Positions 29,701-36,236 of a DNA stretch of 64,000 nucleotides are shown piece by piece. The stretch's first letter is position 1. Each line of letters begins with the position of its first letter. Origin of the DNA: JAFGMQ01 sp036733345. Lineage in GTDB: Bacteria > Desulfobacterota > DSM-4660 > Desulfatiglandales > Desulfatiglandaceae. Location of the stretch: contig DAINAR010000001.1 of the NCBI GenBank assembly GCA_036733345.1, forward strand, positions 131,887-195,886, given 5' to 3'. Both the position numbers and the translations under genes were made by a program. Below the pieces are notes generated by a model. The model worked only from the letters and a program-made list of their open reading frames with translations, was not told the origin of the DNA and did no database searches.

Positions 29701-30558
29701 ACCTATACAATATCAGGGACTGTTACAGACGGTGTCAACCCCATACAGGGAGCTACCATCACATTCTCCCACAACGGCCATACGGAAAACACTGCTGCAG
29801 ACGGTACATACTCCTATACTGTAGACTACAATACTACCACTACCATCACTCCAAGCCATGCGGGATACGGCAGCTGGACCCCTGCTGACCGCACTGTTAA
29901 TAACATATCTGCCGATCAGCCTGATCAGGACTTCTCATCGACTTCCGATACTGATGGAGTACCAGCACAGGAGGAGAGCGGTCCAGACGGAAATGACCCA
30001 TCCTATGATGGAAACGGCGACGGAGTACCGGACAATAACCAGCCCAATGTTGTTTCATTCCACACCGAAGACGGCAATAACTATGTCACTCTTGCAGCCC
30101 CGGACGGTACAATCTTTGCTGATGTCCATGCCCTTCCTTCTCCGGCCCCTGGTATTTTTCCTGAACTGCTCTCCTTCCCTTACGGGATGTTCAGTTTTAC
30201 CCTGACCGGAGTAACACCGGGAGGGGCAGCTCAGGTAGTCCTGTTTCTTTCAGGAGAGGCCTCCATAGACTCATACTGGAAATACGGCAGGGAGCCGGGT
30301 GATGAGACAGTGCACCCTTATGAGTTTATGCTTGCAGACGGGACCGGCGCTGAAATTATTGGTAATACTATTGTGCTCCACTTCATAGACGGAGAAAAGG
30401 GCGATGACGGCCTTATCGCAGAAGGGACAATCGTTGATGACGGTGGCCCGGGAGCTACTTCAACTGTCATCCCTGCTCTCTCAAATGAAGGGATGATTGC
30501 ACTTGTAATACTTCTTTCATTCTTCGCCTTCTTAATGATCAGAAGGAGAAGGATATAA
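23743..30558 (+). CDS. Giant modular surface protein B (lamin-tail, 8 tandem repeats, choice-of-anchor D/U, IPTL-CTERM-like tail)
   Basis: Secreted, 2271 aa. Signal peptide to about residue 35. Then come a PPC-like segment, an Ig/FN3-like segment (about 155-250), and two 70-residue repeats with paired Cys (TYTVSTSAG...TGYxxSSVTGC, about 258-400). A choice-of-anchor D domain (about 404-525), an FN3-like domain (about 530-640) and a lamin-tail domain (QIMINEVDADTPGSDVAEFIELYD, about 648-780) follow. Eight tandem repeats of about 124 residues (about 829-1820) share ITSATYDxxTGxLVVTGT, GAxNDIDxS and YNLAAAxDW. The C-terminal third (three regulatory-like repeats, choice-of-anchor U, IPALSNEGM plus helix plus RRRRI) is nearly the same as protein A. 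The modules suggest an extracellular, membrane-anchored scaffold or adhesin. No enzymatic domain is seen. Confidence 0.85.
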   Translation: MASIIYQNFRTFKLLILFIPCFVAIILNAHIAKADCVNTPISIAAGSNTITGTLSTDCNNLYGYGYNYAHYSFTLSSTKKTAITLTIYSNRAWFGVVEGTVTNTNYPTGPYVIAPDPPIDNPGLKSATLNAGTYTIELGPGAWPNGNYNYRLSVSTIPPTATTTAATDLGLFSGTLNGTVDDNDAGTTVSFEYGTTTGYGSSTGTVGTIYHGDGSSSFSRAVSNLECETTYHYRIVATNAIGTSYGADQTFTTTGSCPTYTVSTSAGDHGDITPASVIVKHGRTTSFNVLPDTGYHTSSVTGCVGSLDGDTYTTGPVTSACTVTANFAINTYTVSTSAGVGGTIDPASRIVDHGLPASFTITPDPGYSISSVTGCDGTLDGDTYTTGAITGPCTVTATFVYLKEIEIKGNGNLILDGDTSPSVDDDTDFGSVDVISGTNANTFTIENLGGGTLSLTGSSPYVSITGHTSDFTLTSTPLNSISAGSSTSFEITFNPTAGGTRSASISIANDDSDENPYNFDIQGTGIYIAPTTQAHTVTFSNVKASQMTIGWTNGSGANRAVFLYQGSSGTASPVDNTTYTAHTEFKAGTQIGATGWYCIYNGTGSSVAVIGLMPGSTYRAMVCEYNGTAGYESYVTDTASDNPANQPMDQIMINEVDADTPGSDVAEFIELYDGGTGNVSLDGLVVVFYDGATDLSYNSIDLDGYSTDANGYFVMGNSGVSGVDLTFPNNTLQDGTDAVALYVGNGTNFPNGTALTTTNLVDAVVYDTDDPDDAALLALILSGGQVNENARGNSEGHSNQRIPNGTGGLRSTSTYDQQPPTPDAQNYAYPEIISATYDYSTNQLVVTGAHLVANTGAYNDVSVSMLTFTGEGGGTYTLSSTGDVEITSSTQFSVTLSGMDIPNVESLLNKDGTSSYGGTTYNLAAADNWMTGSPSADDISDPTNGITVSNYAIPVITSATYDAATGQLAAIGTNFVLNPGATNDVDASLFTFTGQGGGTYTLTNTSDVDIASSTQFTLILSATDKPDVNGLLNKNGTQSSNGVTYNLATADNWMPGSPAGNNIADATTGITVSNVPVPAITSAAYDYSTNVLTVTGTDFISSPGAANDVDVTKLTVTGEGGGTCTLASSGNVEITSSTEFSVTITGSDLPNVEALLNKDGTSSYGGTTYNLAAAEDWMTAADPLENIADLTGNGITVSNYANPAITSAAYDANTGQMVLTGTNLVAESGAANDIDASLLTITGEGSNSYQLTDTPDVDLTSASSFTVTLSAEDRLHVNGLLNKNGSSSADATAYNLAAADNWATGAPEADNIEDLTGNPVTVGNVQIPTITSATYDSDTGVFVVTGTNLFKKPGALNDIDVTKFTVTGEGGNYTISDAIADVEITSATEFTFTVTGTDKTQVDLRLDLFGTQSSGGMTYNLAAAEDWLTAADPAANIADLSNNGITVSISPKIASATYDASTGVLVVTGTNIQENAGGSDIDASKFTLKGEGDSEYTLTNTPDVNRTSASQFTLTLSVIDRAAANQIMNRNGTASTGGTVYNLAAADDWCTNVTDGNTDDLNGNAITVTDVPVPTITSATYNATTGVLVVTGTGMLKKDGALNDIDVSMLSITGEGNETYQLTDTADVEITSGTEFTIVLNATDKNAVNMIINKNGTTSTSGTTYNLAAAEDWAAGADPAINDIDATGNPITASNVSVPVITTSSYHWSNGILTATGTGFLKKEGANNDIDASKFTFRGEGGGTYTLLGSPDVDITSGTEFSIILDATDKAEVNLLLNEPGTSSIDNTVYNLAAAEDWATGADPAVNVVDATTPITASGFSVTISGTVTDGTNPIQGATITFSHDSHTETTAADGTYSYTVPGGITTTVTPSHTGYGGWNPANRTYTNISADQPNQDFQGTINTYTISGTITDGVNPIEGVTITFSHNGHTETTAADGTYSYTVDYNTTTTITPTHPGYGSWNPADRTVNNISANQPGQDFHGTINTYTISGTVTDGVNPIQGATITFSHNGHTENTAADGTYSYTVDYNTTTTITPSHAGYGSWTPADRTVNNISADQPDQDFSSTSDTDGVPAQEESGPDGNDPSYDGNGDGVPDNNQPNVVSFHTEDGNNYVTLAAPDGTIFADVHALPSPAPGIFPELLSFPYGMFSFTLTGVTPGGAAQVVLFLSGEASIDSYWKYGREPGDETVHPYEFMLADGTGAEIIGNTIVLHFIDGEKGDDGLIAEGTIVDDGGPGATSTVIPALSNEGMIALVILLSFFAFLMIRRRRI
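26230..29202 (+). repeat. Eight tandem repeats of about 372 bp (124 aa)
   Basis: The units begin near ISATYDYSTNQ, ITSATYDAATGQ, ITSAAYDYSTNV, ITSAAYDANTGQ, ITSATYDSDTGV, IASATYDASTGV, ITSATYNATTGV and ITTSSYHWSNGI. They are diverged in DNA, so this is an older array than the exact 3' duplications. Confidence 0.88.
29488..29788 (+). repeat. 301-bp block identical to 22199-22499
   Basis: Second copy of the exact carboxypeptidase-regulatory-like block, in the same reading frame as in protein A. Confidence 0.95.
30018..30452 (+). repeat. 435-bp block identical to 22729-23163
   Basis: Second copy of the choice-of-anchor U block. Identity stops at the linker that precedes the IPALSN sorting tail. 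Confidence 0.95.
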
Positions 30559-30604
30559 GAGTTTGAATAGCCAGTAACAAGGCAGAAGAAAGGAGAAATG
30601 CCAT

Positions 30605-30982
30605 ATGTTGGGGAAAATGATCATCTCAAAGATATCGGTAAGTCTCATTACCATCGTTGCTGCTGCTGTGACACTGGCAGCATTCACTGTGAGTGTGAAC
30701 GCACACCCACCTTCCAGCGTGGCGCTACAGTATGACTCGGCCGGGCAGGCCCTGACAGTCATGGTTACTCATTCCCCCTTCAGAGACGGGAGTCACTACA
30801 TCAATGTGATCGAAATCGTCAAAAACGGTAAGACCATAGATAAATTTTCCTACAAGGACCAGCCCGGAGAAACATTTACCCGGACCTTTGCTTTACCGGC
30901 AGTTGATGGAGACGTTCTTGAAGCAAAGGCCACATGCAGCAAGTACGGCTCGCTGACGGGAAAGCTGTCCGTCGGGAAATGA
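30605..30982 (+). CDS. Secreted beta-sandwich protein (desulfoferrodoxin/SoxZ-like fold suspected)
   Basis: 125 aa with an N-terminal signal peptide ending near VSVNA-HPPSS (about residue 36). The mature part is a run of short beta strands with VMVTHSPFRDGSHYIN, a KNGKTIDKF turn, and a near-C-terminal ATCSKYGSLTGKLSV. Conserved His, Tyr and one Cys suggest the secreted family that looks like a metal-free desulfoferrodoxin or SoxZ-type immunoglobulin fold. An AAGGAG site precedes the ATG. It lies 40 nt before a four-helix b561-like protein, and the two probably form a small operon placed between the surface-protein genes. The function is not known. Confidence 0.65.
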   Translation: MLGKMIISKISVSLITIVAAAVTLAAFTVSVNAHPPSSVALQYDSAGQALTVMVTHSPFRDGSHYINVIEIVKNGKTIDKFSYKDQPGETFTRTFALPAVDGDVLEAKATCSKYGSLTGKLSVGK

Positions 30983-31022
30983 CCGGACTCCACCAGGGTT
31001 GATAAAAATGGGGGAATCATAG

Positions 31023-31436
31023 ATGAAAATTTACATCCACAGCGGTCTCATGGTGCTGGGTTTCTGCCTCATGTTATCTGGCTTTGCAGCAGCCCGTTTC
31101 CTGAGGGCCAGACGCAGCTGGCTCAGGATTCACAGGGCTCTCGGTACGGCAGGCGCATCATCCATCCTGCTGGGGTTTATAGCCGCTTTTCTCATGGTTG
31201 CCCTCTTTGGGGGAAACCATTTCGCCGTTTTCCACGCCCGCCTGGGCATGGCGACAGTTATGATGAGTCTCCTGATCCCCGCCCTCGGGCAACTCCAGTT
31301 TACAATGAAATCCAGGGCAAAGTTCATCCGCACCTGGCATCGACGATCAGGGACAATAACACTTGTATTAATTGCCCTTGCGATCATCTCGGGAATTATA
31401 CGGGTCGGCATTTTGCCTGTGAATCTCCATTTCTGA
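31023..31436 (+). CDS. Four-helix membrane protein, cytochrome b561-like
   Basis: 137 aa with four predicted transmembrane segments (about residues 5-25, 40-62, 70-90, 108-128). Each helix or its edge carries a His: IHSG (6), RIHRALG (about 37), VFHARLG (about 69) and TWHRRSG (about 106). One conserved His per helix is the hallmark of b561-type proteins that bind two b hemes and pass electrons across the membrane, so a diheme electron carrier is likely but unproven. It follows the secreted beta-sandwich protein by 40 nt; that partner could be its periplasmic redox or substrate protein. Confidence 0.68.
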   Translation: MKIYIHSGLMVLGFCLMLSGFAAARFLRARRSWLRIHRALGTAGASSILLGFIAAFLMVALFGGNHFAVFHARLGMATVMMSLLIPALGQLQFTMKSRAKFIRTWHRRSGTITLVLIALAIISGIIRVGILPVNLHF

Positions 31437-31469
31437 TGAAGGCTGTTCAATCTGCCTTGAGACACCACA

Positions 31470-31688
31470 GGCCCTGAAATTATTGGAAATACCATCATAC
31501 TGCATTTCATAGACTGACAAAAGGGCGATGATGGCCTTATCGCAGAAGGGACTATTGTTGATGACGGAGGGCCAGGTGTTACCGCTGAAAGTATCCCTGC
31601 TCTATCAAATAAAGGGATGATCGTATTTATGATCATGCTTTCAGTCATGGCTTTATTGATAATCCGAGCAAGAAAGCAGTCCGCATAG
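31470..31688 (+). pseudogene. Decayed surface-protein C-terminus (choice-of-anchor U end plus sorting tail)
   Basis: The frame reads GPEIIGNTIILHFID, then a TGA stop (31515-31517), then QKGDDGLIAEGTIVDDGGP and the tail IPALSNKGM with a hydrophobic helix, ending RARKQSA and TAG. It aligns with the last 75 residues of the three intact paralogues, in which the stop position is Gly. No upstream part of the gene is left. It is a relic of a fourth family member. Confidence 0.88.
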
Positions 31689-31774
31689 AGGCTCACTCGT
31701 AAATTCATGCACTAACATGAAGACAGAATAATTTGCACCTTGTGCTATTAATATTTTGCTTATTCCAGCAACTT

Positions 31775-31790
31775 ATGTCATTTGTGACAT
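31775..31790. promoter_or_regulatory. Palindromic candidate operator
   Basis: ATGTCA-N4-TGACAT is a perfect dyad about 185 bp before the YadA-repeat gene, in a spacer with no gene. The half-site spacing resembles CRP/FNR-family sites but does not fit a defined consensus. Confidence 0.3.
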
Positions 31791-31974
31791 GATGTATGTT
31801 TCCCGGGCCGTTCCGGTTTAAGCCCAGATAAATGTCGATACGAAAACTGGAACGTACTTGGTATGAATTGTACGGTCTTTCCGCCACCATCCGCGCCATC
31901 TGTGCCCTTATGGGGGCAATGCAGCTTTTAATGTAGCGATGTCATAAAACTAATCATATGAAGGGGTACGCGTT

Positions 31975-32823
31975 ATGAAACATACAGCACAGTTCGTAAT
32001 CATTCTGTCTTTTATACTATGTCTGGCCGATATCGGCTCTTCCGAGGAAACTTCCATTACCTTGCCAACCAACGACAGCACAAGCAGTTTTAATGTTAAA
32101 AATCAGTCCGGCACAGATGTATTCAAGGTTGACGGCAGCGGAAAGATTACGGGTAACGGAAGCGGGCTTTCCAATGAAGCTCTACTGGCTCGTATTGCAA
32201 CACTTGAAAGTCAGGTGAACACATTGATGTCAATACTTCAAGGGTTGACAAGAAATGGTAATAATATTGTTTTTACCGGCGTCAATGTGCAGATTGTAAA
32301 TGGTGCTGGAACTACAGACTCCGCAAACGGAACCGGAAATCTCATTGTTGGCTATAATGAGTTGAGAGAGGTTGTCGGTGATAACCGTACAGGCTCGCAC
32401 AATATAGTTGTTGGTAGGCATAATAATTATTCCAGCTGGGGAGGCATTGTAGTTGGGTATTATAATGATATTTCAGGTGTGTATGCCAGCGTCAGCGGTA
32501 GTTATGAGAACACAGCCAGCGGACATTTTTCCAGCGTCAGCGGGGGTAGGGCTAACACAGCAAGCGGATATGGTGCCAGCGTCAGCGGGGGTCGGCTTAA
32601 CACAGCCAGTGGAGGTTTTTCCAGCGTCAGTGGCGGTCTTTCTAATACAGCCAGCGGAAATCATTCCAGCGTCAGTGGTGGTGAGCATAATACAGCCAGC
32701 GGAAATTATTCCAGTGTCAGCGGAGGAAACGGGGCTTCCGCAGGCGGGGAATACAACTGGCGGGCCGGGCAAGAGCGCACGGGCGTATTCAATTACGTCG
32801 GCACCTATTTCTCTTTCTACTAA
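31975..32823 (+). CDS. Secreted protein with YadA-head-like 15-residue repeats
   Basis: 282 aa with a signal peptide (residues 1-23). Residues about 40-60 (SSFNVKNQSGTDVFKVDGSGKI) match the start of many fibre-like proteins, and a short coiled coil follows (LLARIATLESQVNTLMSIL, about 68-88). Residues about 100-170 are beta-rich. Six repeats of 15 residues (ASVSGGxxNTASGxx; about 171-255) follow, like the left-handed beta-roll of YadA heads. There is no YadA anchor and no IPALSN tail; the protein ends FNYVGTYFSFY. It may be a trimeric extracellular fibre released or attached through another protein. Confidence 0.75.
   Translation: MKHTAQFVIILSFILCLADIGSSEETSITLPTNDSTSSFNVKNQSGTDVFKVDGSGKITGNGSGLSNEALLARIATLESQVNTLMSILQGLTRNGNNIVFTGVNVQIVNGAGTTDSANGTGNLIVGYNELREVVGDNRTGSHNIVVGRHNNYSSWGGIVVGYYNDISGVYASVSGSYENTASGHFSSVSGGRANTASGYGASVSGGRLNTASGGFSSVSGGLSNTASGNHSSVSGGEHNTASGNYSSVSGGNGASAGGEYNWRAGQERTGVFNYVGTYFSFY
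32485..32754 (+). repeat. Six 45-bp tandem repeats
   Basis: Units start at 32485, 32530, 32575, 32620, 32665 and 32710, each opening with a (G/T)CCAG(C/T)GTCAG core. The exact 45-bp spacing keeps the frame, so unit gain or loss would change protein length without a frameshift. Confidence 0.88.
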
Positions 32824-32849
32824 TTGAGCCGAGCGGACCGGTTTTCCCA

Positions 32850-33000
32850 GTGTTACAGTTTGACACCGTAGAGTTACATGATGTTGTGCCTGGGAAAGGT
32901 AAAGATGGAGGATATGAAGGCAGAGATCGCTCTATTGAAAGTAGAGCTTCATCCCTCAGAGCCCAGCTTGCAGCAAAAAAAGGAGGGCAAAGAGATGACC
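32850..33000 (+). pseudogene. Possible frameshifted coiled-coil remnant
   Basis: Three frames give pieces that join into one plausible helix: LQFDTVELHDVVPGK, then MEDMKAEIALLKVE in a second frame, then ASSLRAQLAAKK. No single frame gives a convincing protein. This suggests the end of a tail-fibre-like protein broken by two small indels. Confidence 0.4.
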
Positions 33001-33055
33001 TGTGCCACCTTAAATTAAGTTGTATCAACGCTATACCAAAACAAAGAGCAGTCAA

Positions 33056-35104
33056 ATGAAAAAGATATATTGCAACCTTGCTGCATTATTGATTCTTTTA
33101 TTTATAGCTCCTCCGGTTGGAGCAGAGGGTCTATCAATAGGCTCAGGCACAACCTTTTCTCTTGATTCATCGACATTAAAGCTGAGCGGAAACTGGAGTA
33201 ACATCGGCACATTTACTCCAGGCTCGGGGACGGTCGTCTTCAACGGAGAGATCGGCAACCAGACTATTACCAATTTATCCGGCGAAACTTTCTTTAATAT
33301 TACGGTAAACAAAGCAGCCGGTGATGTTCAACTATTAAGTAATGTAGCTGTCACCGGAACATTGACTGTTACAAGCGGGGATGTTGACCTTAACGGGAAT
33401 GTTATAACTTTAGGAAATTCGGGCATGTTAAGCGAATCCGCTGGCAATACGGTTAAGGGAACCTCGGGTTATATAACCGCCACAAGAAACCTTAATGCGC
33501 CTGCAGGTGAAAATGTCGCTGGTATGGGAGCTGTCATTACTTCATCAGCAGATCCTGGAAACACGACTATTAACAGGGGCCATGCCCAGCAGACAGGGAT
33601 CGGAAACGCCTCCATCCTCAGGTATTACGATATTATGCCAGCCAATAATGCAGGGCTTAATGCGACTCTGGATTTTTATTATGATGATTCGGAATTGAAC
33701 GGCCTTACGGAGAATAAATTTGTGCTGTTCAAATCGACCGACAACGGGGCTAGTTGGTCAAACCAGGGCGGCACAGCTGCACCCCCAGTCAATACTGTGA
33801 TAAAAACGGCTATTGCCTCTTTTTCGAGATGGACAGTCGCGGATTCCAGCCAGCCGCTTTCAGCCCCGGAGATGGATGTCCAGGGAAACGCCATCTCAAT
33901 AGCGGATGGAGATACAACCCCCAGCGAAGCAGATAACACGGACTTTGGATCGACAGGTCTTGTCAGCGGCGGAGTAACACATACATTTACCATCCTGAAT
34001 ACAGGCACGGATACCCTGATCCTGACCGATCCTTCTCCCTACATATCGATCTCGGGGACCCATGCCGGGGACTTCTCGGTATCCTCCATACCATCCGGCA
34101 GCATTGCCGCAGGGGGCGGGATCACGACCTTTGATATCACCTTTACCCCGGGTGCACTGGGGATACGAGAGGCGACGGTCAGCATCGCAAACGACGATTT
34201 CGATGAGAATCCCTATGACTTTGCCATACAGGGAAACGTCCTTTCCGATGTCACCATATCGGGGATGGTGACGGATGGGGTGAATCCCATCGAAGGAGCA
34301 ATCATCACCTTTTCCCATGACGGTCATACCGAAACGACCGCCTCCGACGGAAATTATTCGTATGTTGTCTCAGCCGCGATCACGACGACGGTGACTCCCT
34401 CTCATCCGGGCTATAGCAGTTGGGATCCTGAGAACAGACAACTGACAAATATACTGGACAGCCAGCCTGATCAGGACTTCTTATCAACTTCCGACTCTGA
34501 TGCAATACCCACTCAGGAGGAGAACGGACCTGACGGGACTGATCCATCCTACGACGGAAACGGTGATGGAGTACCGGATTGCAACCAGCCCAATGTTGTC
34601 TCCTTCCACACTGAGGACGGCAATAACTATGTCACTCTTGCAGCCCCGGACGGTACAATCTTTGCTGATGTCCATGCCCTTCCTTCTCCGGCCCCTGGTA
34701 TTTTTCCTGAACTGCTCTCCTTCCCTTACGGGATGTTCAGTTTTACCCTGACCGGAGTAACACCGGGAGGGGCAGCTCAGGTAGTCCTGTTTCTTTCAGG
34801 AGAGGCCTCCATAGACTCATACTGGAAATACGGCAGGGAGCCGGGTGATGAGACAGTGCACCCATATGAGTTTATGCTGGCAGACGGAACCGGCGCTGAG
34901 ATTAATAGAAATACCATCATACTCCATTTCATAGACGGACAAAAGGGCGATGACGGCCTTATTGCCGAAGGTACTATTGTTGATGACGGAGGCCCGGTAG
35001 TTGCTGCGGATAGTATCCCCGCCCTCTCAAATACAGGGATGATTGTACTTGTAATACTTCTGTCATTCTTCGCCTTTTTGATGATCAGAAGGAGAAGGAT
35101 ATAA
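33056..35104 (+). CDS. Modular surface protein C (choice-of-anchor D/U, IPTL-CTERM-like tail)
   Basis: Secreted, 682 aa from the ATG giving MKKIYCNLAALLILLF; an in-frame upstream start at 33020 would bury the signal peptide. The signal peptide ends near VGAEG. Residues about 30-140 are short beta-helix-like strands (GTVVFNGEIGNQTITNLSG), then an Ig-like segment with SILRYYDIMPANNAG. A choice-of-anchor D domain (about 275-395), one carboxypeptidase-regulatory-like repeat (about 398-480), a calcium-loop-like GNGDGVPD linker, a choice-of-anchor U domain (about 505-645) and IPALSNTGM plus helix plus RRRRI follow. It is the shortest of the three paralogues and carries a single regulatory-like repeat in place of three. 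Confidence 0.87.
   Translation: MKKIYCNLAALLILLFIAPPVGAEGLSIGSGTTFSLDSSTLKLSGNWSNIGTFTPGSGTVVFNGEIGNQTITNLSGETFFNITVNKAAGDVQLLSNVAVTGTLTVTSGDVDLNGNVITLGNSGMLSESAGNTVKGTSGYITATRNLNAPAGENVAGMGAVITSSADPGNTTINRGHAQQTGIGNASILRYYDIMPANNAGLNATLDFYYDDSELNGLTENKFVLFKSTDNGASWSNQGGTAAPPVNTVIKTAIASFSRWTVADSSQPLSAPEMDVQGNAISIADGDTTPSEADNTDFGSTGLVSGGVTHTFTILNTGTDTLILTDPSPYISISGTHAGDFSVSSIPSGSIAAGGGITTFDITFTPGALGIREATVSIANDDFDENPYDFAIQGNVLSDVTISGMVTDGVNPIEGAIITFSHDGHTETTASDGNYSYVVSAAITTTVTPSHPGYSSWDPENRQLTNILDSQPDQDFLSTSDSDAIPTQEENGPDGTDPSYDGNGDGVPDCNQPNVVSFHTEDGNNYVTLAAPDGTIFADVHALPSPAPGIFPELLSFPYGMFSFTLTGVTPGGAAQVVLFLSGEASIDSYWKYGREPGDETVHPYEFMLADGTGAEINRNTIILHFIDGQKGDDGLIAEGTIVDDGGPVVAADSIPALSNTGMIVLVILLSFFAFLMIRRRRI
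34616..34863 (+). repeat. 248-bp block identical in all three surface-protein genes
   Basis: Identical to 22781-23028 and 30070-30317. It covers the heart of the choice-of-anchor U domain (from the DGNNYVTL segment to GDETVHP). The flanks diverge on both sides. Confidence 0.94.
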
Positions 35105-35125
35105 GCGAATATAGATGCCGAATCA

Positions 35126-36142
35126 TCACTCCAGCAATTCATCCAGAGGGTCCTCGACCGTTTCCTTCAGGATGAGTCTTTTTGCGACATCCCTGTCATA
35201 TATATGTACTTTATGTGTTATGTATCTTGCCAGCAGATATTCAAACGGGAGCCAGGTTATGTGGCCAATGGGTATGATATATCTTTCTGCTCCTGCCATG
35301 TCTTTGTACAGAAGTCTTCGGCTCTGTATAGGTAATGAATGATCAAACAGGGCATCTATGAAGGCAATTTTTGATTTATCCAGCAGGTGGGCATAGGATA
35401 GAGGGTCAATACGGAAGAGAGGATGGATTTCTTCATTGTTCAAGATTTCATGGAAAGACATCTTTTTGACAGAGGGAAGTTGCTCCTTATAGATCCTGTA
35501 CAGCCTTTTTTTATCATGAAGGTAGTATTCGTTTTTGAACCCGTCCTTAATAATTTTCCTGACAAAGCCGGTTGTCCTGGATTCCAATAGTATCCTGGGA
35601 AGATGACCTCCGATTGTCATCAAAATGGTCTGGTTGACCCTTGCATCAAGCACCGCAATTATGGTGGAAAGCATTCCGCCAAGACAATATCCTAAAATAC
35701 AGTTGTTTTCTTTCCAGAATTTTTTCTGATCAAGAAAGTCTATTATTGAAAGTGTATCGACTATTGCATGTTCCCAGAATTTGTACATGCGGGGAATGTG
35801 AGGATGCAAATAGCTCACACCACTGGCAGAGCCATTTTCTACTCTGGTATAAATTCCCGGAAGTATTAAAACAGAACTGCTTATGCCTGCGGCAGCAAGC
35901 TGTTTACCCATCCAGAGTAAAAACCTGATATTTGAACTGCCTAAACCATGTAATATTATTATTGAAGCCCGTATCTCTGACTTCGGCTGAAAATTGTACA
36001 GTTCAACAGTCTCTGTGCCCGGTTCAGGTTTTTCATACAACGTCGGGAAACGTATATAGCTGCACCTGTAATGTCTGCCCTTAAAGATGTATCCTGAATT
36101 GGAAATAATATGTTTTTTCTTATATGAAAAGTCGATTTTCAT
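35126..36142 (-). CDS. Alpha/beta hydrolase with Cys nucleophile motif
   Basis: 338 aa, no signal peptide. An alpha/beta-hydrolase core begins at IIILHGLGSSN (oxyanion HGLG, 65-68). The nucleophile elbow is GYCLGG with Cys153 in place of the usual Ser, as in dienelactone hydrolases and polyhydroxyalkanoate synthases. A late GHITWL supplies the expected His, and an Asp in DALFDH can complete the triad. The substrate is unknown. The gene is convergent with surface protein C and starts about 95 nt downstream of another alpha/beta hydrolase on the same strand; the two may be co-transcribed. Confidence 0.78.
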   Translation of the reverse strand: MKIDFSYKKKHIISNSGYIFKGRHYRCSYIRFPTLYEKPEPGTETVELYNFQPKSEIRASIIILHGLGSSNIRFLLWMGKQLAAAGISSSVLILPGIYTRVENGSASGVSYLHPHIPRMYKFWEHAIVDTLSIIDFLDQKKFWKENNCILGYCLGGMLSTIIAVLDARVNQTILMTIGGHLPRILLESRTTGFVRKIIKDGFKNEYYLHDKKRLYRIYKEQLPSVKKMSFHEILNNEEIHPLFRIDPLSYAHLLDKSKIAFIDALFDHSLPIQSRRLLYKDMAGAERYIIPIGHITWLPFEYLLARYITHKVHIYDRDVAKRLILKETVEDPLDELLE

Positions 36143-36236
36143 TCTCTATAACCATCCCAAAAGCCTTTAAACAGCTTTTAACAGGTATACATCCCTCAAT
36201 CAGGGTGACGGGAAATAGGCCATTTATGGATGGGCA

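Noticed and set aside
31130..31708. A 192-codon minus-strand frame over the b561-like gene and the decayed tail
   Set aside because: The plus strand is better explained by a transmembrane protein and a relic of the surface family; the minus frame is compositional.
32485..32754. CRISPR-like regular spacing
   Set aside because: The 45-bp period encodes a protein repeat, there are no unique spacers of matching length and no cas genes are in the window.
32473..32772. Repeat-rich frames on both strands within the YadA-like repeats
   Set aside because: They are shadows of the 45-bp array; the reading with signal peptide, coiled coil and known repeat pattern is on the plus strand.
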